From: Streptomyces sp. SPB162
GTDB taxonomy: Bacteria > Actinomycetota > Actinomycetes > Streptomycetales > Streptomycetaceae
Assembly: GCF_029504575.1 (NCBI RefSeq)
Contig: NZ_JAQFII010000002.1
Location: forward strand, 1 to 64,000
Direction of reading: 5' to 3'
Length of the DNA: 64,000 nt
The notes beneath the pieces were generated by a model, which saw nothing but the letters and a program-made list of their open reading frames with translations, did no database searches and was not told where the DNA came from. The position numbers were made by a program, and so were the translations under genes. Below, in pieces: positions 1-8,967 of this stretch (positions are counted from its first letter, which is position 1; every line of letters begins with the position of its first letter).

Positions 1-603
1 GACGGCGTCGGTCCGCACGTCGAAGTCGTACCCCCAGACCCGGTCGAGCAGCTGGTCACGGGTGAGCACGATCCCCGCGTTACGGGCCAGCGTCTCCAGC
101 AGCTCGAACTCGCGGCGGGTGAGATGCAGCTCGGCGCCGTCCAGGTGCGCGGTGCGGGCCGCCGGGTCGAGCAGCAGGCCGCCGGCGCGCACGGCGTCCG
201 TGGGCCGGGGCGGGCGGCGGCGCAGCAGCGCGTGCAACCGCAGCACCAATTCGTCGAGGGCGAACGGTTTGACGAGGTAGTCGTCGCCGCCCGCCTGCAG
301 CCCGGCGACCCGGTCGGCCACCTCGTCCAACGCCGACAGCATCAGCACCGGTATGTCGTCGCCGTCCTCGCGCAGCGTCCGGCACACCTCGATACCGCTG
401 ATGTCGGGCAGCGAGATGTCCAGCACCACCACGTCGGGCGGGTCGTCGCGTACCCCGGCGAGCGCCGCCCGGCCGGCGTCCGCCTCGGTGACGTGGAAGC
501 CCTCCAGGCGCAGCCCGCGGCCCAGCGAACGGCGGATCGCCGCATCGTCGTCGACGACCAGGACCCGCCCCCGACCTGCCGCATCACCCCATGGTTCCCG
601 CAT
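1..603 (-). CDS. OmpR/PhoB-type DNA-binding response regulator, 3' end outside window
   Basis: Two-component response regulator; only the first 201 codons are inside the window. Seen: a receiver domain starting RVLVVDDDAAIRRS (acidic pair DD near residues 19-20), the phospho-acceptor Asp in VVVLDISLPDISG, the conserved Ser of MLSALDE and the Lys of DYLVKPF. After a short linker comes the start of a winged-helix output domain (LTRREFELLETLARNAG, then LLDRVWGYDFDVRTDAV), typical of OmpR/PhoB regulators. The ATG at 603 gives a short MREPWGDAAGRG leader before the first beta strand. It would act in the cytoplasm as a promoter-binding regulator. Its kinase is not in the window and, by the usual gene order, would lie beyond the left edge. 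The signal sensed cannot be told. Confidence 0.93.
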   Translation of the reverse strand, partial: MREPWGDAAGRGRVLVVDDDAAIRRSLGRGLRLEGFHVTEADAGRAALAGVRDDPPDVVVLDISLPDISGIEVCRTLREDGDDIPVLMLSALDEVADRVAGLQAGGDDYLVKPFALDELVLRLHALLRRRPPRPTDAVRAGGLLLDPAARTAHLDGAELHLTRREFELLETLARNAGIVLTRDQLLDRVWGYDFDVRTDAV

Positions 604-648
604 GGGGACGCACCCTACTCCCGGCCGTTCCGCGGGCCGGGCGGGGCC

Positions 649-1629
649 TCAGAGCACGCGGCGGCGCACCAGTGCGGCCAGCACCAGGACGCCGGGGATC
701 AGCGGCAGCCAGACCGTCACCAGCCGGTAGCCGAGGACGGCCGACGTTGCCATGACGGCCGACGCGCCGGCGGTCACCAGGGTGAAGGCGAGGGCGGCGT
801 CGAGCGATCCGAGGCCGCCGGGGGCCGGCAGCCAGGCCGCCGCGGTGCTCGCGAAGAGGTATGCGAGGATGACTCCGCTGACCGGCACGGGGGCGTTCAG
901 CGACTGGACGACCGCCACCAGCACGGCGGCGTGCATCACCGGGAAGGCCAGGGATCCGCCCCACAGGGCCGCGATCCGTGCGGACTTGCAGTGCAGCGCC
1001 CGCACGTCGACCGCCACGGTGCCGAAGAACGCGCGCACGCGCCGGCGGATCCGGCGGGCGAGGAGCAGCAGCAGTGCGCCGGTCGCCGCGCAGCCCGCCA
1101 CCACCGACGCGATGAGGACGGGGTGGGCGGGCCCGGTCGGCGCGACCCGGTCGACCTTCAGGGCGTTCGGGAAGACGACGAGCAGTATCAGGAGCATGCC
1201 GACGCGCACCACCGCGGCGGCCACGGCGCGCACCGCGAGAGCGGCGGCCGAACGACCGGGCGGCAGTCCGTGGCGCAGCAGGAACCGCAGGTTTACGGCG
1301 TTGCCGCCGACCCCGGCCGGCAGCAGGTGGTTGGCGGCGGACGCGGCGAACTGGGTGGCGAGCAGCCGTCCCGGGGGCAGTGACTCCACCACCGCGCCCT
1401 GCTGGGCGGTGGCCGAGCAGATCCAGGTCATGACGGCGGCGGCCGCCGCGACGGCCAGCCATTGGCGGTCGGCGGCGCCGAGCTGGTCGGCGCTGGAGCC
1501 GATCAGCGCCCACTTGCGGATCGCGACGACCGCGAGGGCGAGCAGTGGGATCAGGACGGCCAGGGAACGGACCGAGGTCCGCTGCCACCCCGACTGCCAC
1601 GTGACCCGTTCGACCTGGGCAAGTGACAT
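649..1629 (-). CDS. Lysylphosphatidylglycerol synthase TM-region/UPF0104 family integral membrane protein
   Basis: 326-residue polytopic membrane protein of the flippase-like family (PF03706), the membrane half of MprF without a synthetase domain. Seen: about seven to eight hydrophobic segments, the family signature FAASAANHLLPAGVGGNAV around residues 95-115, and a C-terminal WLPAPGGLGSLDAAL loop followed by the last helices. The start at 1629 follows a strong GAGGAGGGG ribosome site; an upstream in-frame ATG at 1665 has none. Family members are thought to move lipids or lipid-linked substrates across the membrane; the substrate here is unknown. It lies just upstream of the response regulator gene on the same strand, so the two may be co-transcribed. 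Confidence 0.85.
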   Translation of the reverse strand: MSLAQVERVTWQSGWQRTSVRSLAVLIPLLALAVVAIRKWALIGSSADQLGAADRQWLAVAAAAAVMTWICSATAQQGAVVESLPPGRLLATQFAASAANHLLPAGVGGNAVNLRFLLRHGLPPGRSAAALAVRAVAAAVVRVGMLLILLVVFPNALKVDRVAPTGPAHPVLIASVVAGCAATGALLLLLARRIRRRVRAFFGTVAVDVRALHCKSARIAALWGGSLAFPVMHAAVLVAVVQSLNAPVPVSGVILAYLFASTAAAWLPAPGGLGSLDAALAFTLVTAGASAVMATSAVLGYRLVTVWLPLIPGVLVLAALVRRRVL

Positions 1630-1885
1630 GGCCCCTCCTCGGTGCAGATGGTCTCGATACGGCAACGACCGGGTAACGGCGGTGCGGCGGTCCGCCCAGC
1701 GTAAGCGCGTTCCGGCACCCGGTCTCCCGCACGACCGGCTGCCGGGCTGGGTGTGCGCGTTCCCGCCACTGCCTCAATTCATGCCCAGCACGCGGAAAGT
1801 GCGGGGGGCCGCGGGTCGAACACTCCGTGAAGGAGTTCACCCGGTGTCACGGCCAAAGGGGTGACGAACCCGGAAAAACGCGATA

Positions 1886-1913
1886 CCGGGCGGGGCACCT
1901 GCTCCCCGCCCGG
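1886..1913 (-). terminator. Rho-independent terminator of the sugar dehydrogenase gene
   Basis: Perfect 10-bp stem (CCGGGCGGGG / CCCCGCCCGG) with an 8-nt loop, followed on the minus strand within 8 nt by a run of five T. It lies 56 bp past the stop of the 1969-4032 gene. The rest of the 339-bp gap 1630-1968 holds only the promoter region of the membrane-protein gene and a weak ACTCC-GTGAA-GGAGT inverted repeat near 1822; no gene was seen in it. Confidence 0.8.
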
Positions 1914-1968
1914 CGTCCTGCGACCGGTTCCAGCGGCCGGTGGCCTCATGGCCCCGGCCGGGCTCGCG

Positions 1969-4032
1969 CTACTTCAACTCGATGCGGAAAACCTTGTCCG
2001 CGCCGTCGGCGGCGTTGCCGTTGTTGTCGCAATTGGTCGTGGACAGCCACAGCGCGCTCTTGCCGGGGATCTTCTCGACGGTCCGCAGTCGGCCGTACTG
2101 GTTGACGTAGTACGCGGCCGGGGTGCCCGCGGTGGTCCCGCTGACCGGGACGCGCCACAGCCGCTGCCCCTTCAGTGCCGCCATGTAGATGGCACCGTCG
2201 GAGTAGGCGATGTCACTGGGTGACGCCTGGGCGACCGGCCACTGGGCCTTCGGGTTGGTCATGCCGGAGGTGGAGCACTTGCCCTCGCAGGTGGGCCAGC
2301 CGTAGTTGGCACCCGGGGTGATCAGGTTCAGTTCGTCGTACTTGGAGTTGCCGAACTCGGCCTCCCACAACCGGCCCTGCGGGTCCCAGGTCAGGCCCTG
2401 CGGGTTGCGGTGGCCGTAGGAGTAGACGAGCGTTCCGAACGGGTTGCCCGGTGCGGCCTTGCCCGCCGTGGTCATCCGCAGGACCTTGCCGTTGAGGGAG
2501 CTCTTGTCCTGCGCGAGGTCCGGGGTCTGGGCCTCGCCCGTGGTGGCGTAGAGGTAGCCGTCGGGGCCGAACTTGAGGCGTCCCCCGTTGTGGTACTTGC
2601 TCTTCTTGATGCCGCCGACGAGCTGGGTGTAACCCTTCAGCGTCGAGCCGTCGTAGGTCATCCGGGCGATCCGGTTGCCCTCCGCGGCGGTGTGCATGAG
2701 GTAGACGTAGTGGTCGCTGCTCCAGTCGGGCGACACCGCGATGCCGAGCAGGCCTCCCTCGCCGTCGGTGGTCATCGCGTTCGGCACGGTGCCGACCTGG
2801 GTCCGCACGCCCGCCTGGGTGAGTTTGAAGACCTTGAACGAGTCGCGCTCGGTGATGAGCGCGGAGCCGTCGGGCAGCCAGCTCATGCCCCAGGGGATCG
2901 TCCAGCCGCCGGCGACCGTCGTGATGCTGGAGGGGGTCTTGTCGCTGCCGCTGTCGGGCAGGGTCTTCGCCGTGACCTGGTTGCCGGCCGGCGAAACGTT
3001 GCCCGCCGCGTCCTTGGCCCTGACGGTGAAGATGTACGAGGTGTCGGCGGCGAGTCCGGTGACCGTGGCCGTGGTGGCCGTGACGTCGGGGAGGATGACG
3101 TCCGCGCCGTTGTAGACGTCGTAGCCGGTCACGCCGGTGTCGTCGGTCGCGGCCGTCCACTTGAGCGAGACACTGCCGGAGGTGGTCCCGGTGACGGCCA
3201 GCCCCCCGGGCGCGGTGGGCGGGGTCATGTCCGAGCTGGGCGGGGTGCTGACGGTGGCCAGGTTGCTGGCCGGGGAGACGTTGCCGGCCGCGTCACGGGC
3301 GAAGGCGGTGAAGCGGTAGGCGGTGTTGGGGGTCAGGCCGGTGACGTTCTTCGAAGTGGCGGTGCCGGCAGCTTCCGCAATCTTGTTGCCGTCGTTGTAG
3401 ATGTCGTACGCGGTGACGCCCGTGTCGTCCGTCGAGGCGTTCCAGGCGAGCGCGGCACTGGTCGGCGTCGTGCCGGTGGAGTGCAGACCGCCCGGGGTGG
3501 TGGGCGGTTTCGTGTCGGCGCTGCCGCCGCCGAAGACCTGGAACTCCTGCAGCGAGTAGCCCATCGTGGAGCGGCAGCGCGCCGATCCGGTGGTCCGGAC
3601 GTAGCGGGCGGTGCCGGTGACCGCGAGGTCGTCGGTGCCGCCGTCGCCCGCGCTGGTGGAGTAGACGCTCTTCCAGGTGGTGTTGTCCGTCGAGAACTCG
3701 ACCTTGTACGCCGTGGCGCAGGACAGGTCCCAGATCAGCTTGACCGAGCTGATGGGGGCGGCCGTGCCCAGGTCGACCTTGATCCACTGAGGGTCGACGT
3801 TCTTGACGCTCGCCCAGCGGGTCGCGGTGTCGCCGTCGAACGCGAGCTTCGCGGCGTATCCGGCGCCGCCGTCGGACGACGAGGTGGCGGGCTTGCCCTG
3901 GCTGAGCAGTACGGGTGCGGCGCTGCCCGTTCCGGCAACGGCGACGAGCAGTCCGGCGGCGGTGGCCGTGACGGCTCCCGCGGCGATCAGGGCTCTCGGG
4001 GTGAAGCGGCGAGGGGTGGGGGGCCTCGGCAT
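1969..4032 (-). CDS. Secreted PQQ-type glucose/sorbosone dehydrogenase-like protein with F5/8 (discoidin) and two FN3 domains
   Basis: 687-residue exported protein. Order: signal peptide (residues ~1-38, RALIAAGAVTATAAGLLVAV core); an F5/8 type C carbohydrate-binding domain (~40-170: LLSQGKPATSSSDGGAGYAA, DGDTATRW, WIKVDLG); two FN3 domains (~178-265 and ~270-358, each with TPPTxPGGL and DDTGVTxYDIY-like repeats); then a six-bladed beta-propeller of the soluble glucose/sorbosone dehydrogenase family (~365-687: PWGMSWLPDGSALITERD, GLLGIAVSPDW, NGGRLKFGPDGYLYATTGEA, GHRNPQGLTWDPQGRLWEAEFG). Family members use PQQ to oxidise sugars; the discoidin and FN3 parts suggest polysaccharide attachment outside the cell. 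ATG at 4032 has an AGGAGG site. Monocistronic, ending in the hairpin at 1886-1913. Confidence 0.9.
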   Translation of the reverse strand: MPRPPTPRRFTPRALIAAGAVTATAAGLLVAVAGTGSAAPVLLSQGKPATSSSDGGAGYAAKLAFDGDTATRWASVKNVDPQWIKVDLGTAAPISSVKLIWDLSCATAYKVEFSTDNTTWKSVYSTSAGDGGTDDLAVTGTARYVRTTGSARCRSTMGYSLQEFQVFGGGSADTKPPTTPGGLHSTGTTPTSAALAWNASTDDTGVTAYDIYNDGNKIAEAAGTATSKNVTGLTPNTAYRFTAFARDAAGNVSPASNLATVSTPPSSDMTPPTAPGGLAVTGTTSGSVSLKWTAATDDTGVTGYDVYNGADVILPDVTATTATVTGLAADTSYIFTVRAKDAAGNVSPAGNQVTAKTLPDSGSDKTPSSITTVAGGWTIPWGMSWLPDGSALITERDSFKVFKLTQAGVRTQVGTVPNAMTTDGEGGLLGIAVSPDWSSDHYVYLMHTAAEGNRIARMTYDGSTLKGYTQLVGGIKKSKYHNGGRLKFGPDGYLYATTGEAQTPDLAQDKSSLNGKVLRMTTAGKAAPGNPFGTLVYSYGHRNPQGLTWDPQGRLWEAEFGNSKYDELNLITPGANYGWPTCEGKCSTSGMTNPKAQWPVAQASPSDIAYSDGAIYMAALKGQRLWRVPVSGTTAGTPAAYYVNQYGRLRTVEKIPGKSALWLSTTNCDNNGNAADGADKVFRIELK

Positions 4033-4080
4033 TGCGCGTCCTCCTACAGGTTCCGTGCTCGACCCAGCATTTGTTCAAGG

Positions 4081-4107
4081 CATGACAAAGCAAGACATGA
4101 CAAAGCA
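4081..4107. repeat. Tandem 12-bp direct repeat in the promoter region of the secreted dehydrogenase gene
   Basis: CATGACAAAGCA occurs twice (4081-4092 and 4096-4107), with a 15-bp period and 49 bp upstream of the ATG at 4032. Its A-rich composition stands out from its GC-rich surroundings. It could be an activator or repressor site or a promoter element; no known consensus was recognised. The rest of the 306-bp gap 4033-4338 holds the terminator at 4281-4312 and no gene. Confidence 0.5.
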
Positions 4108-4280
4108 CCGAGCGGACCGCGGCGGATGGGCCGAATCTCTACCGCCATGGACGGTAAAGAAACCTTCCAATTGCGTCAAGAGATCGGACCAGTTGGGCCT
4201 GATTGTTCGACGAATCGCGAGAGGTTCGTTACGTGTGGGGAGAGTTCCGATGACACATCCGACCTCACACCCAGCGGCTG

Positions 4281-4312
4281 CCGGAGTCCGAGGACTGCTC
4301 CTCGGACTCCGG
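4281..4312 (-). terminator. Strong hairpin terminator after the dienelactone hydrolase gene
   Basis: Perfect 14-bp stem (CCGGAGTCCGAGGA / TCCTCGGACTCCGG) with a 4-nt loop, 27 bp beyond the stop codon of the 4339-5094 gene. There is no clear T run, as is common for Streptomyces terminators. Confidence 0.75.
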
Positions 4313-4338
4313 CCGCCGGCCGGCGGTCGTGGAACGCG

Positions 4339-5094
4339 CTACCCGCGCTGCGGGAGTTCAGCGGCGAAGAGCTCCTGGACACGGAGCCAGGCGTCGTCCG
4401 CGGCCTCTTTGCGGTAGGTGTCCCGGACGTCGCAGAAGAAGCCGTGCGCGACCCCGGGGTAGACGGTGACCTCGTGCCGGACGCCGGCCTCCGCCAGCCG
4501 GGCGGCGATGGCCTCGCGGTCCGCGGCGGGGACCGCGTGGTCCTCGTCGCCGACGAAGAACGCCAGCCTGCCGCCGTGCTCGGCGATGCCCTCGGTGAGG
4601 CCGAGGGTCGGCTCCGGCCGGCCGAGCCCGATGTCGCCGCTGCCCAGCCAGCCCGCGTAGAAGACCGCCGTCGCGGCGAGGTCGAACTGCGTGGCGCCCA
4701 GATAGGCGAGATGGCCGCCGAAGCTGAAGCCGACCATCCCGACGGACGGCGCACCGCCCGCCCGCAGGTGGTCCACTGCCGCGCGGATGTCCTCGACGGC
4801 TCCCTCACGGGTGAGCCGTCCGCTGAGTTCGAGGCCCTTGCGACGGCCGTCCGGGTCGTCGGTGAAGTCGATGCCCGTTCCGGCCCGGTGATAGAAGTCC
4901 GGCACGATGACGGTGTAGCCGAGCCGGGCGATCCGCTCCGCGACGTCCCGGATGTGTGCGGTCAGCCCGAAGATCTCGAAGGCGACGACCACGCCCGGGT
5001 GGTCTCCGGGAGCCTGCGGCCGGACCAGATGGGCGGCCATGGAGCCGTCGCCCGACGGAAGGGTGATGCTTTCGCTGACGATCTCGAATGCCAT
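4339..5094 (-). CDS. Dienelactone hydrolase family protein (serine-type nucleophile)
   Basis: 251-residue alpha/beta hydrolase of the dienelactone hydrolase family, cytoplasmic. Seen: nucleophile elbow VGFSFGGHL near residue 120, acid Asp in FVGDEDHAVP near 180 and His in PGVAHGFFC near 215. Classical dienelactone hydrolase has Cys in the elbow (G-x-C-x-G); here it is Ser, so the enzyme may be a serine esterase or lactonase of this fold. The start at 5094 (MAFEIVSESITLPSGDG) matches the family N-terminus; an upstream ATG at 5154 would add 20 unlikely residues. Single gene ending in a hairpin. The substrate is not indicated by its neighbours. Confidence 0.85.
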   Translation of the reverse strand: MAFEIVSESITLPSGDGSMAAHLVRPQAPGDHPGVVVAFEIFGLTAHIRDVAERIARLGYTVIVPDFYHRAGTGIDFTDDPDGRRKGLELSGRLTREGAVEDIRAAVDHLRAGGAPSVGMVGFSFGGHLAYLGATQFDLAATAVFYAGWLGSGDIGLGRPEPTLGLTEGIAEHGGRLAFFVGDEDHAVPAADREAIAARLAEAGVRHEVTVYPGVAHGFFCDVRDTYRKEAADDAWLRVQELFAAELPQRG

Positions 5095-5194
5095 GATCGA
5101 AGCGTAGGACGCGCACGCGAACCCCGACCAATAGCCCCAGTCGCAGCGGGACATCGGATATCCGATCCCGGGCGCGAACTCGTGACCGGCCAGG

Positions 5195-5827
5195 TCACCA
5201 GCCGGTGAACGCCTCGTAGGCCGGCCCCAGCACCTCGGTCAGACCGCGGCCGCGAACGGTGATGCCGGGCGGGCCGAGCAGCAGCAGCGCGGAGTCCGCC
5301 GGCTCACGCCTCGGTGCGGCGGGCGGCAGCTCCTTGAGCAGTTCCTCACGGGTCCGCCCGCGCCAGGTCAGGACGAGGTACGGATCGGCGTCGAACGCGT
5401 CGGCCAGGTTCCGCAGCACCGCGCTGAGGTGCGCGCAGGGCAGCGCCCAGTCGGGGCACGAGCACTCCATCACGAGGTCCGAGGTCCGCGCGGGGAAGAG
5501 CCGCAGACCGGCCCGGGCGAAGAGGTCCTCCGCGTCGGGGGCCAGTTCGTTGTCGAGCAGCCGGGCCCGGCAGTCCGGGTCGGCGGACATGGCCCGTGTG
5601 GCGCGGCTCCACTGCGCGGGAGTGAACTCCGCCAGCGCGATCCGCACGTCGTAGCGCGCCTGCCGCTCCCTGACCCGGGCCGTCACGGCGCCGGCCGCCA
5701 CGTCCAGACCGATCACCCCGGCGGCGGGCGGGCCCGACGGCACGGTCGTGCCGATGGACGCCAGCCGCTCGGCGAACCGCCCGGACCACGAGCGCGTCCC
5801 GCCGGGCCGCCCCGGCCGCGCCGTCAT
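5195..5827 (-). CDS. SWIM zinc-finger domain protein
   Basis: 210-residue protein carrying a SWIM finger: CSCPDWALPCAHLSAVL around residues 125-142 gives the C-x-C...C-x-H zinc ligands. SWIM fingers bind DNA or partner proteins. The start codon overlaps the stop of the SNF2 helicase by 4 bp (ATGA), showing translational coupling; such SWIM-protein genes are frequent partners of SNF2 helicase genes in actinobacteria. The N-terminal tail is rich in Arg, Gly and Pro. A targeting or zinc-dependent subunit of the helicase is inferred; biochemical function is unknown. Confidence 0.85.
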   Translation of the reverse strand: MTARPGRPGGTRSWSGRFAERLASIGTTVPSGPPAAGVIGLDVAAGAVTARVRERQARYDVRIALAEFTPAQWSRATRAMSADPDCRARLLDNELAPDAEDLFARAGLRLFPARTSDLVMECSCPDWALPCAHLSAVLRNLADAFDADPYLVLTWRGRTREELLKELPPAAPRREPADSALLLLGPPGITVRGRGLTEVLGPAYEAFTGW

Positions 5828-8800
5828 TCGCTCACCGCGTCGGCGCCGAGACCGACCAGGTCGGACAGCGCTTCCGTCGACAACTCCGTCAGCCAGCTCT
5901 CGCCCGAGCCGACCGCCAGTCTGGCCACGGTCCGCTTCGCCTCGATCATCGCGTCGATGCGCTCCTCCACGGTGCCCACGCACACGAACTTGCGGACCTG
6001 GACGTCGCGGCGCTGACCGATCCGGAACGCCCGGTCGGTCGCCTGCTCCTCGACCGCCGGATTCCACCACCGGTCGACATGGATGACCTGGTTGGCCGCT
6101 GTCAGATTCAGGCCGGTGCCACCGGCCTTGAGGGAGAGCAGGAACACCGAGGGGCCGTCCCGGTCCTGGAAACGCTTGATCATCTCGTCACGGGCGCGCT
6201 GGGGCACACCGCCGTGCAGGAACAGGACGTCGGTGTCCAGCCGCTCGGCCAGATGGCCCCGCAGCAGGGAACCGAACTCGGCGAACTGCGTGAAGCACAG
6301 CGTCTTGTCGCCCTCGGCGAGCGCCTCCTCCAGCGTCTCCTCGAGCCGCGCCACCTTCCCCGACCGCCCCGCCAACGGGGAGCCGTCGTGCGCGAACTGC
6401 GCGGGATGGTTGCAGACCTGCTTGAGTTTGGTGAGTGACGCCAGCACCAGCCCCTTGCGCTCGATGCCGCGGCTCTCCTTGATCTGCTCCAGCAGGTCCG
6501 TCACGACCGCCTGGTACAGCGCCGCTTGTTCGGCGGTGAGATTGCACAGCACCGTCATCTCCTGCTTGGCGGGCAGGTCCCGCGCGATGGCCGGATCGCT
6601 CTTGAGCCGCCGCAGGACGAACGGCCGGGTGCGCTGCCGCAGCGCCTGCGCGGCAGCCTCGCTGCCGTCCCGCTCGATGGGCACGGCGTACCGCTCCTTG
6701 AACCGGTACGCCGAACCGAACAGGCCGGGGTTGGCGAAGTCCAGGACGGCGTGCAGCTCGGCCAGCCGGTTCTCCACGGGCGTGCCGGTGAGCGCGATGC
6801 GGTGGTCGGCGGTCAGTTCGCGGACAGCCCGGTACTGGCGGGTGGCGGAGTTCTTGACGTGCTGGGCCTCGTCGATGATGACGCGCCGCCACTCGGTCTG
6901 CGTGAGCGCCTCGGTGTCGCGCTGCACCAGCCCGTACGTCGTGATCACCAGATCTGCGTCGGCGACCGCTTCCCGCAGCTCCGCGCCGGACAGCCGTCCG
7001 GCCCCGTGGTGGACGTGGACCCGCAGCATCGGGGCGAACCTGGCGGTCTCCCGCCGCCAGTTGCCGACCAGCGACATCGGGCAGACCACCAGCGTCGGCC
7101 GGATCTCCGCCGTACGGTCCTGCTGCTCCGCGTGCTCCACCGCGAGCAGCGCCAGCGCCTGGGCCGTCTTGCCCAGTCCCATGTCGTCGGCGAGGACGGC
7201 GCCGATGCCCAGCTCCGACAGGAACCTGAGCCAGGCCAGACCCCGTTCCTGGTACGGGCGCAGCGTCGCGCCGAACCCCTGGGGCACGCTCACCGGTCGC
7301 AGCCGCTGCTCCGCGGTGCCGGAGAGCAGTTCGCCGAGCCGGCCGTCGGCGCTGACGGAGGCGACGGGCAGGCCGCCCGCCGTGGCGTCCGGGTCGAGCG
7401 CGATCCGCAGGATCCGGCCGGAGGCCATCGCGCCGCTGCCTTCGCGTTCCAGGAAGGCGAGGGCGGCGGCGATCCGGTCCGGGTCGACCTCGGTCCACTG
7501 GCCCCGGATGCGGATCAGGGGCTGTTTGGCGGCGGCCAGCTCGGCGAGTTCCGCGGCGGTCAGCGGCTGGTCGCCGAGCGCGGCCTGCCAGCGGAAGGCG
7601 ACGATGGCATCCTGGTCCGCCAGGCTGCCGATGTCGACGGCGCCGGGCTGCGGGGTGCGTACGGTCAGGGTCATGCCGAGCTTCTGCGGCCGCTGCCACC
7701 AGGTGGGGAGCAGGACGCCGAAGCCCGCGTCGGCCAGTGCGGGGGCGGCGTCCCGCAGGAAGCCGAGGGCGCCGGGCCGGTCCAGCGGCAGCCCTACGGG
7801 CCGGTTGCCGCGCACCGCGCGCCGCAGCTCGGGGTAGGCGCGGCCGGCCCGATCGAGCCCGGACAGCAGGGCCTCCTGGGGGCGGGGGGCTTTGCGTTCC
7901 AGGGCGCTGAGAGCGGGGCCGTCGGTCCAGACGTCATCGGCGTGCACCATGAGCGACGGTTCGTCGGCCGCCTGGAGCAGGAAGTCCAGCCGCCAGTTGT
8001 CGTCGGACGGGTGGCCGCGCGGGTCGGCGGGGTCCGGTCCCACCGGTTCGACGAGCCGGAAGCAGACGCGCAGCGGGCCGTGGACGGGCGGCTCGGAGCG
8101 GTGCCAGGCGGTGAGCTGAGCCGCCAGCTCGCCCAGCTCCGCGGGGTCCGCGCCCTCGATCCGGCCGGTCGGCGAGGTCAGGGCCCGCAGCCACAGCTCG
8201 GTGGCGGTCGTAGCCGGCCGCCGGCCGCGTGCGGTGCGCAGCAGCTCGGGTTCGTCGTCGAGGACCGCGCGGGCCTCGCGGTCGGTGAGGACGTCGAGCA
8301 GGTCGGTGAGGATCGCGGCGGCGGCGCGGCCGTCGGGCCGGCCGTCATGGTGCTCGGCGAGGCACTCCCGCGGCGCGGCGCCGGCCAGCTCGCCGGCCTC
8401 CTGCCAGCCGGCGTCGTCGCGGACCGGGCGCCAGCGCGCGTACGGGGCTCCGCCCTCGCTGACCAGCACGGGCAGCACCCTGCCCCGGCCGACCGTGCGC
8501 CAGGCCAGGTCGTGGGCGGCGATCAGCCAGCGCAACGAGGCGCCGTAGGGCGCTTCGGGCAGTCCCGCGGTGGACAGCTCGCCCAGCAGCAGTGCGGAGT
8601 CCGAGGGTTCGAAGAGCAGGCAGGGGACGGTCCACGGTGCGACGGGCAGGCCCGTGGGCGCGGTGGGCCCGCCGAGTTCCGGCGACGGCAGCGGAGCGCC
8701 GTCACGGGTGGGCAGCAGCAGACCGGTCGGCCCCGCACCGGCCCGGCCGGCGAGCCAGCCGAGCGCGGCTCCGCCGTCGCCGAGCAGCTCGGCGACGGCG

Positions 8801-8913
8801 GGGCCGGGGACGGCGTACGGGTGGCCCGGCGCGGGGACCGGCGGCTGCCCGGAGTCCTCGGCCCACAGGGCGAGGCGCTGATCCGCTCTCCACAGCGCGT
8901 GCAGAGCGAACAC
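5824..8913 (-). CDS. SNF2/RapA-family DEAD-box-like helicase
   Basis: 1029-residue SNF2 ATPase, presumably acting on DNA or DNA-protein complexes in the cytoplasm. Order: an N-terminal SNF2-associated region (~1-520) without enzymatic motifs; helicase lobe 1 with Walker A LADDMGLGKTAQAL (~575), motif Ia VVCPMSLVGNW and Walker B IIDEAQHVKN (~690); lobe 2 with LTGTPVENRLAEL, TLCFTQFAEFG, SLKAGGTGLNLTAANQVIH and motif VI ATDRAFRIGQ (~985). All key ATPase residues are present. It is translationally coupled to the downstream SWIM protein. Function unknown; related bacterial SNF2 proteins act in transcription recycling, repair or defence. No nuclease or methylase lies next to it, so a defence role is not supported here. 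Confidence 0.92.
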   Translation of the reverse strand: MFALHALWRADQRLALWAEDSGQPPVPAPGHPYAVPGPAVAELLGDGGAALGWLAGRAGAGPTGLLLPTRDGAPLPSPELGGPTAPTGLPVAPWTVPCLLFEPSDSALLLGELSTAGLPEAPYGASLRWLIAAHDLAWRTVGRGRVLPVLVSEGGAPYARWRPVRDDAGWQEAGELAGAAPRECLAEHHDGRPDGRAAAAILTDLLDVLTDREARAVLDDEPELLRTARGRRPATTATELWLRALTSPTGRIEGADPAELGELAAQLTAWHRSEPPVHGPLRVCFRLVEPVGPDPADPRGHPSDDNWRLDFLLQAADEPSLMVHADDVWTDGPALSALERKAPRPQEALLSGLDRAGRAYPELRRAVRGNRPVGLPLDRPGALGFLRDAAPALADAGFGVLLPTWWQRPQKLGMTLTVRTPQPGAVDIGSLADQDAIVAFRWQAALGDQPLTAAELAELAAAKQPLIRIRGQWTEVDPDRIAAALAFLEREGSGAMASGRILRIALDPDATAGGLPVASVSADGRLGELLSGTAEQRLRPVSVPQGFGATLRPYQERGLAWLRFLSELGIGAVLADDMGLGKTAQALALLAVEHAEQQDRTAEIRPTLVVCPMSLVGNWRRETARFAPMLRVHVHHGAGRLSGAELREAVADADLVITTYGLVQRDTEALTQTEWRRVIIDEAQHVKNSATRQYRAVRELTADHRIALTGTPVENRLAELHAVLDFANPGLFGSAYRFKERYAVPIERDGSEAAAQALRQRTRPFVLRRLKSDPAIARDLPAKQEMTVLCNLTAEQAALYQAVVTDLLEQIKESRGIERKGLVLASLTKLKQVCNHPAQFAHDGSPLAGRSGKVARLEETLEEALAEGDKTLCFTQFAEFGSLLRGHLAERLDTDVLFLHGGVPQRARDEMIKRFQDRDGPSVFLLSLKAGGTGLNLTAANQVIHVDRWWNPAVEEQATDRAFRIGQRRDVQVRKFVCVGTVEERIDAMIEAKRTVARLAVGSGESWLTELSTEALSDLVGLGADAVSE

Positions 8914-8967
8914 GGTGCGGCCTCTTCCTGCTGGGCGTGTGATGACACCCGGAAGCCTACGTGCAGG

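Noticed and set aside
5195..8913. SNF2/SWIM pair as an anti-phage defence system (DISARM-like)
   Set aside because: No methylase, nuclease or other defence gene next to it; known defence systems with SNF2 helicases carry such partners.
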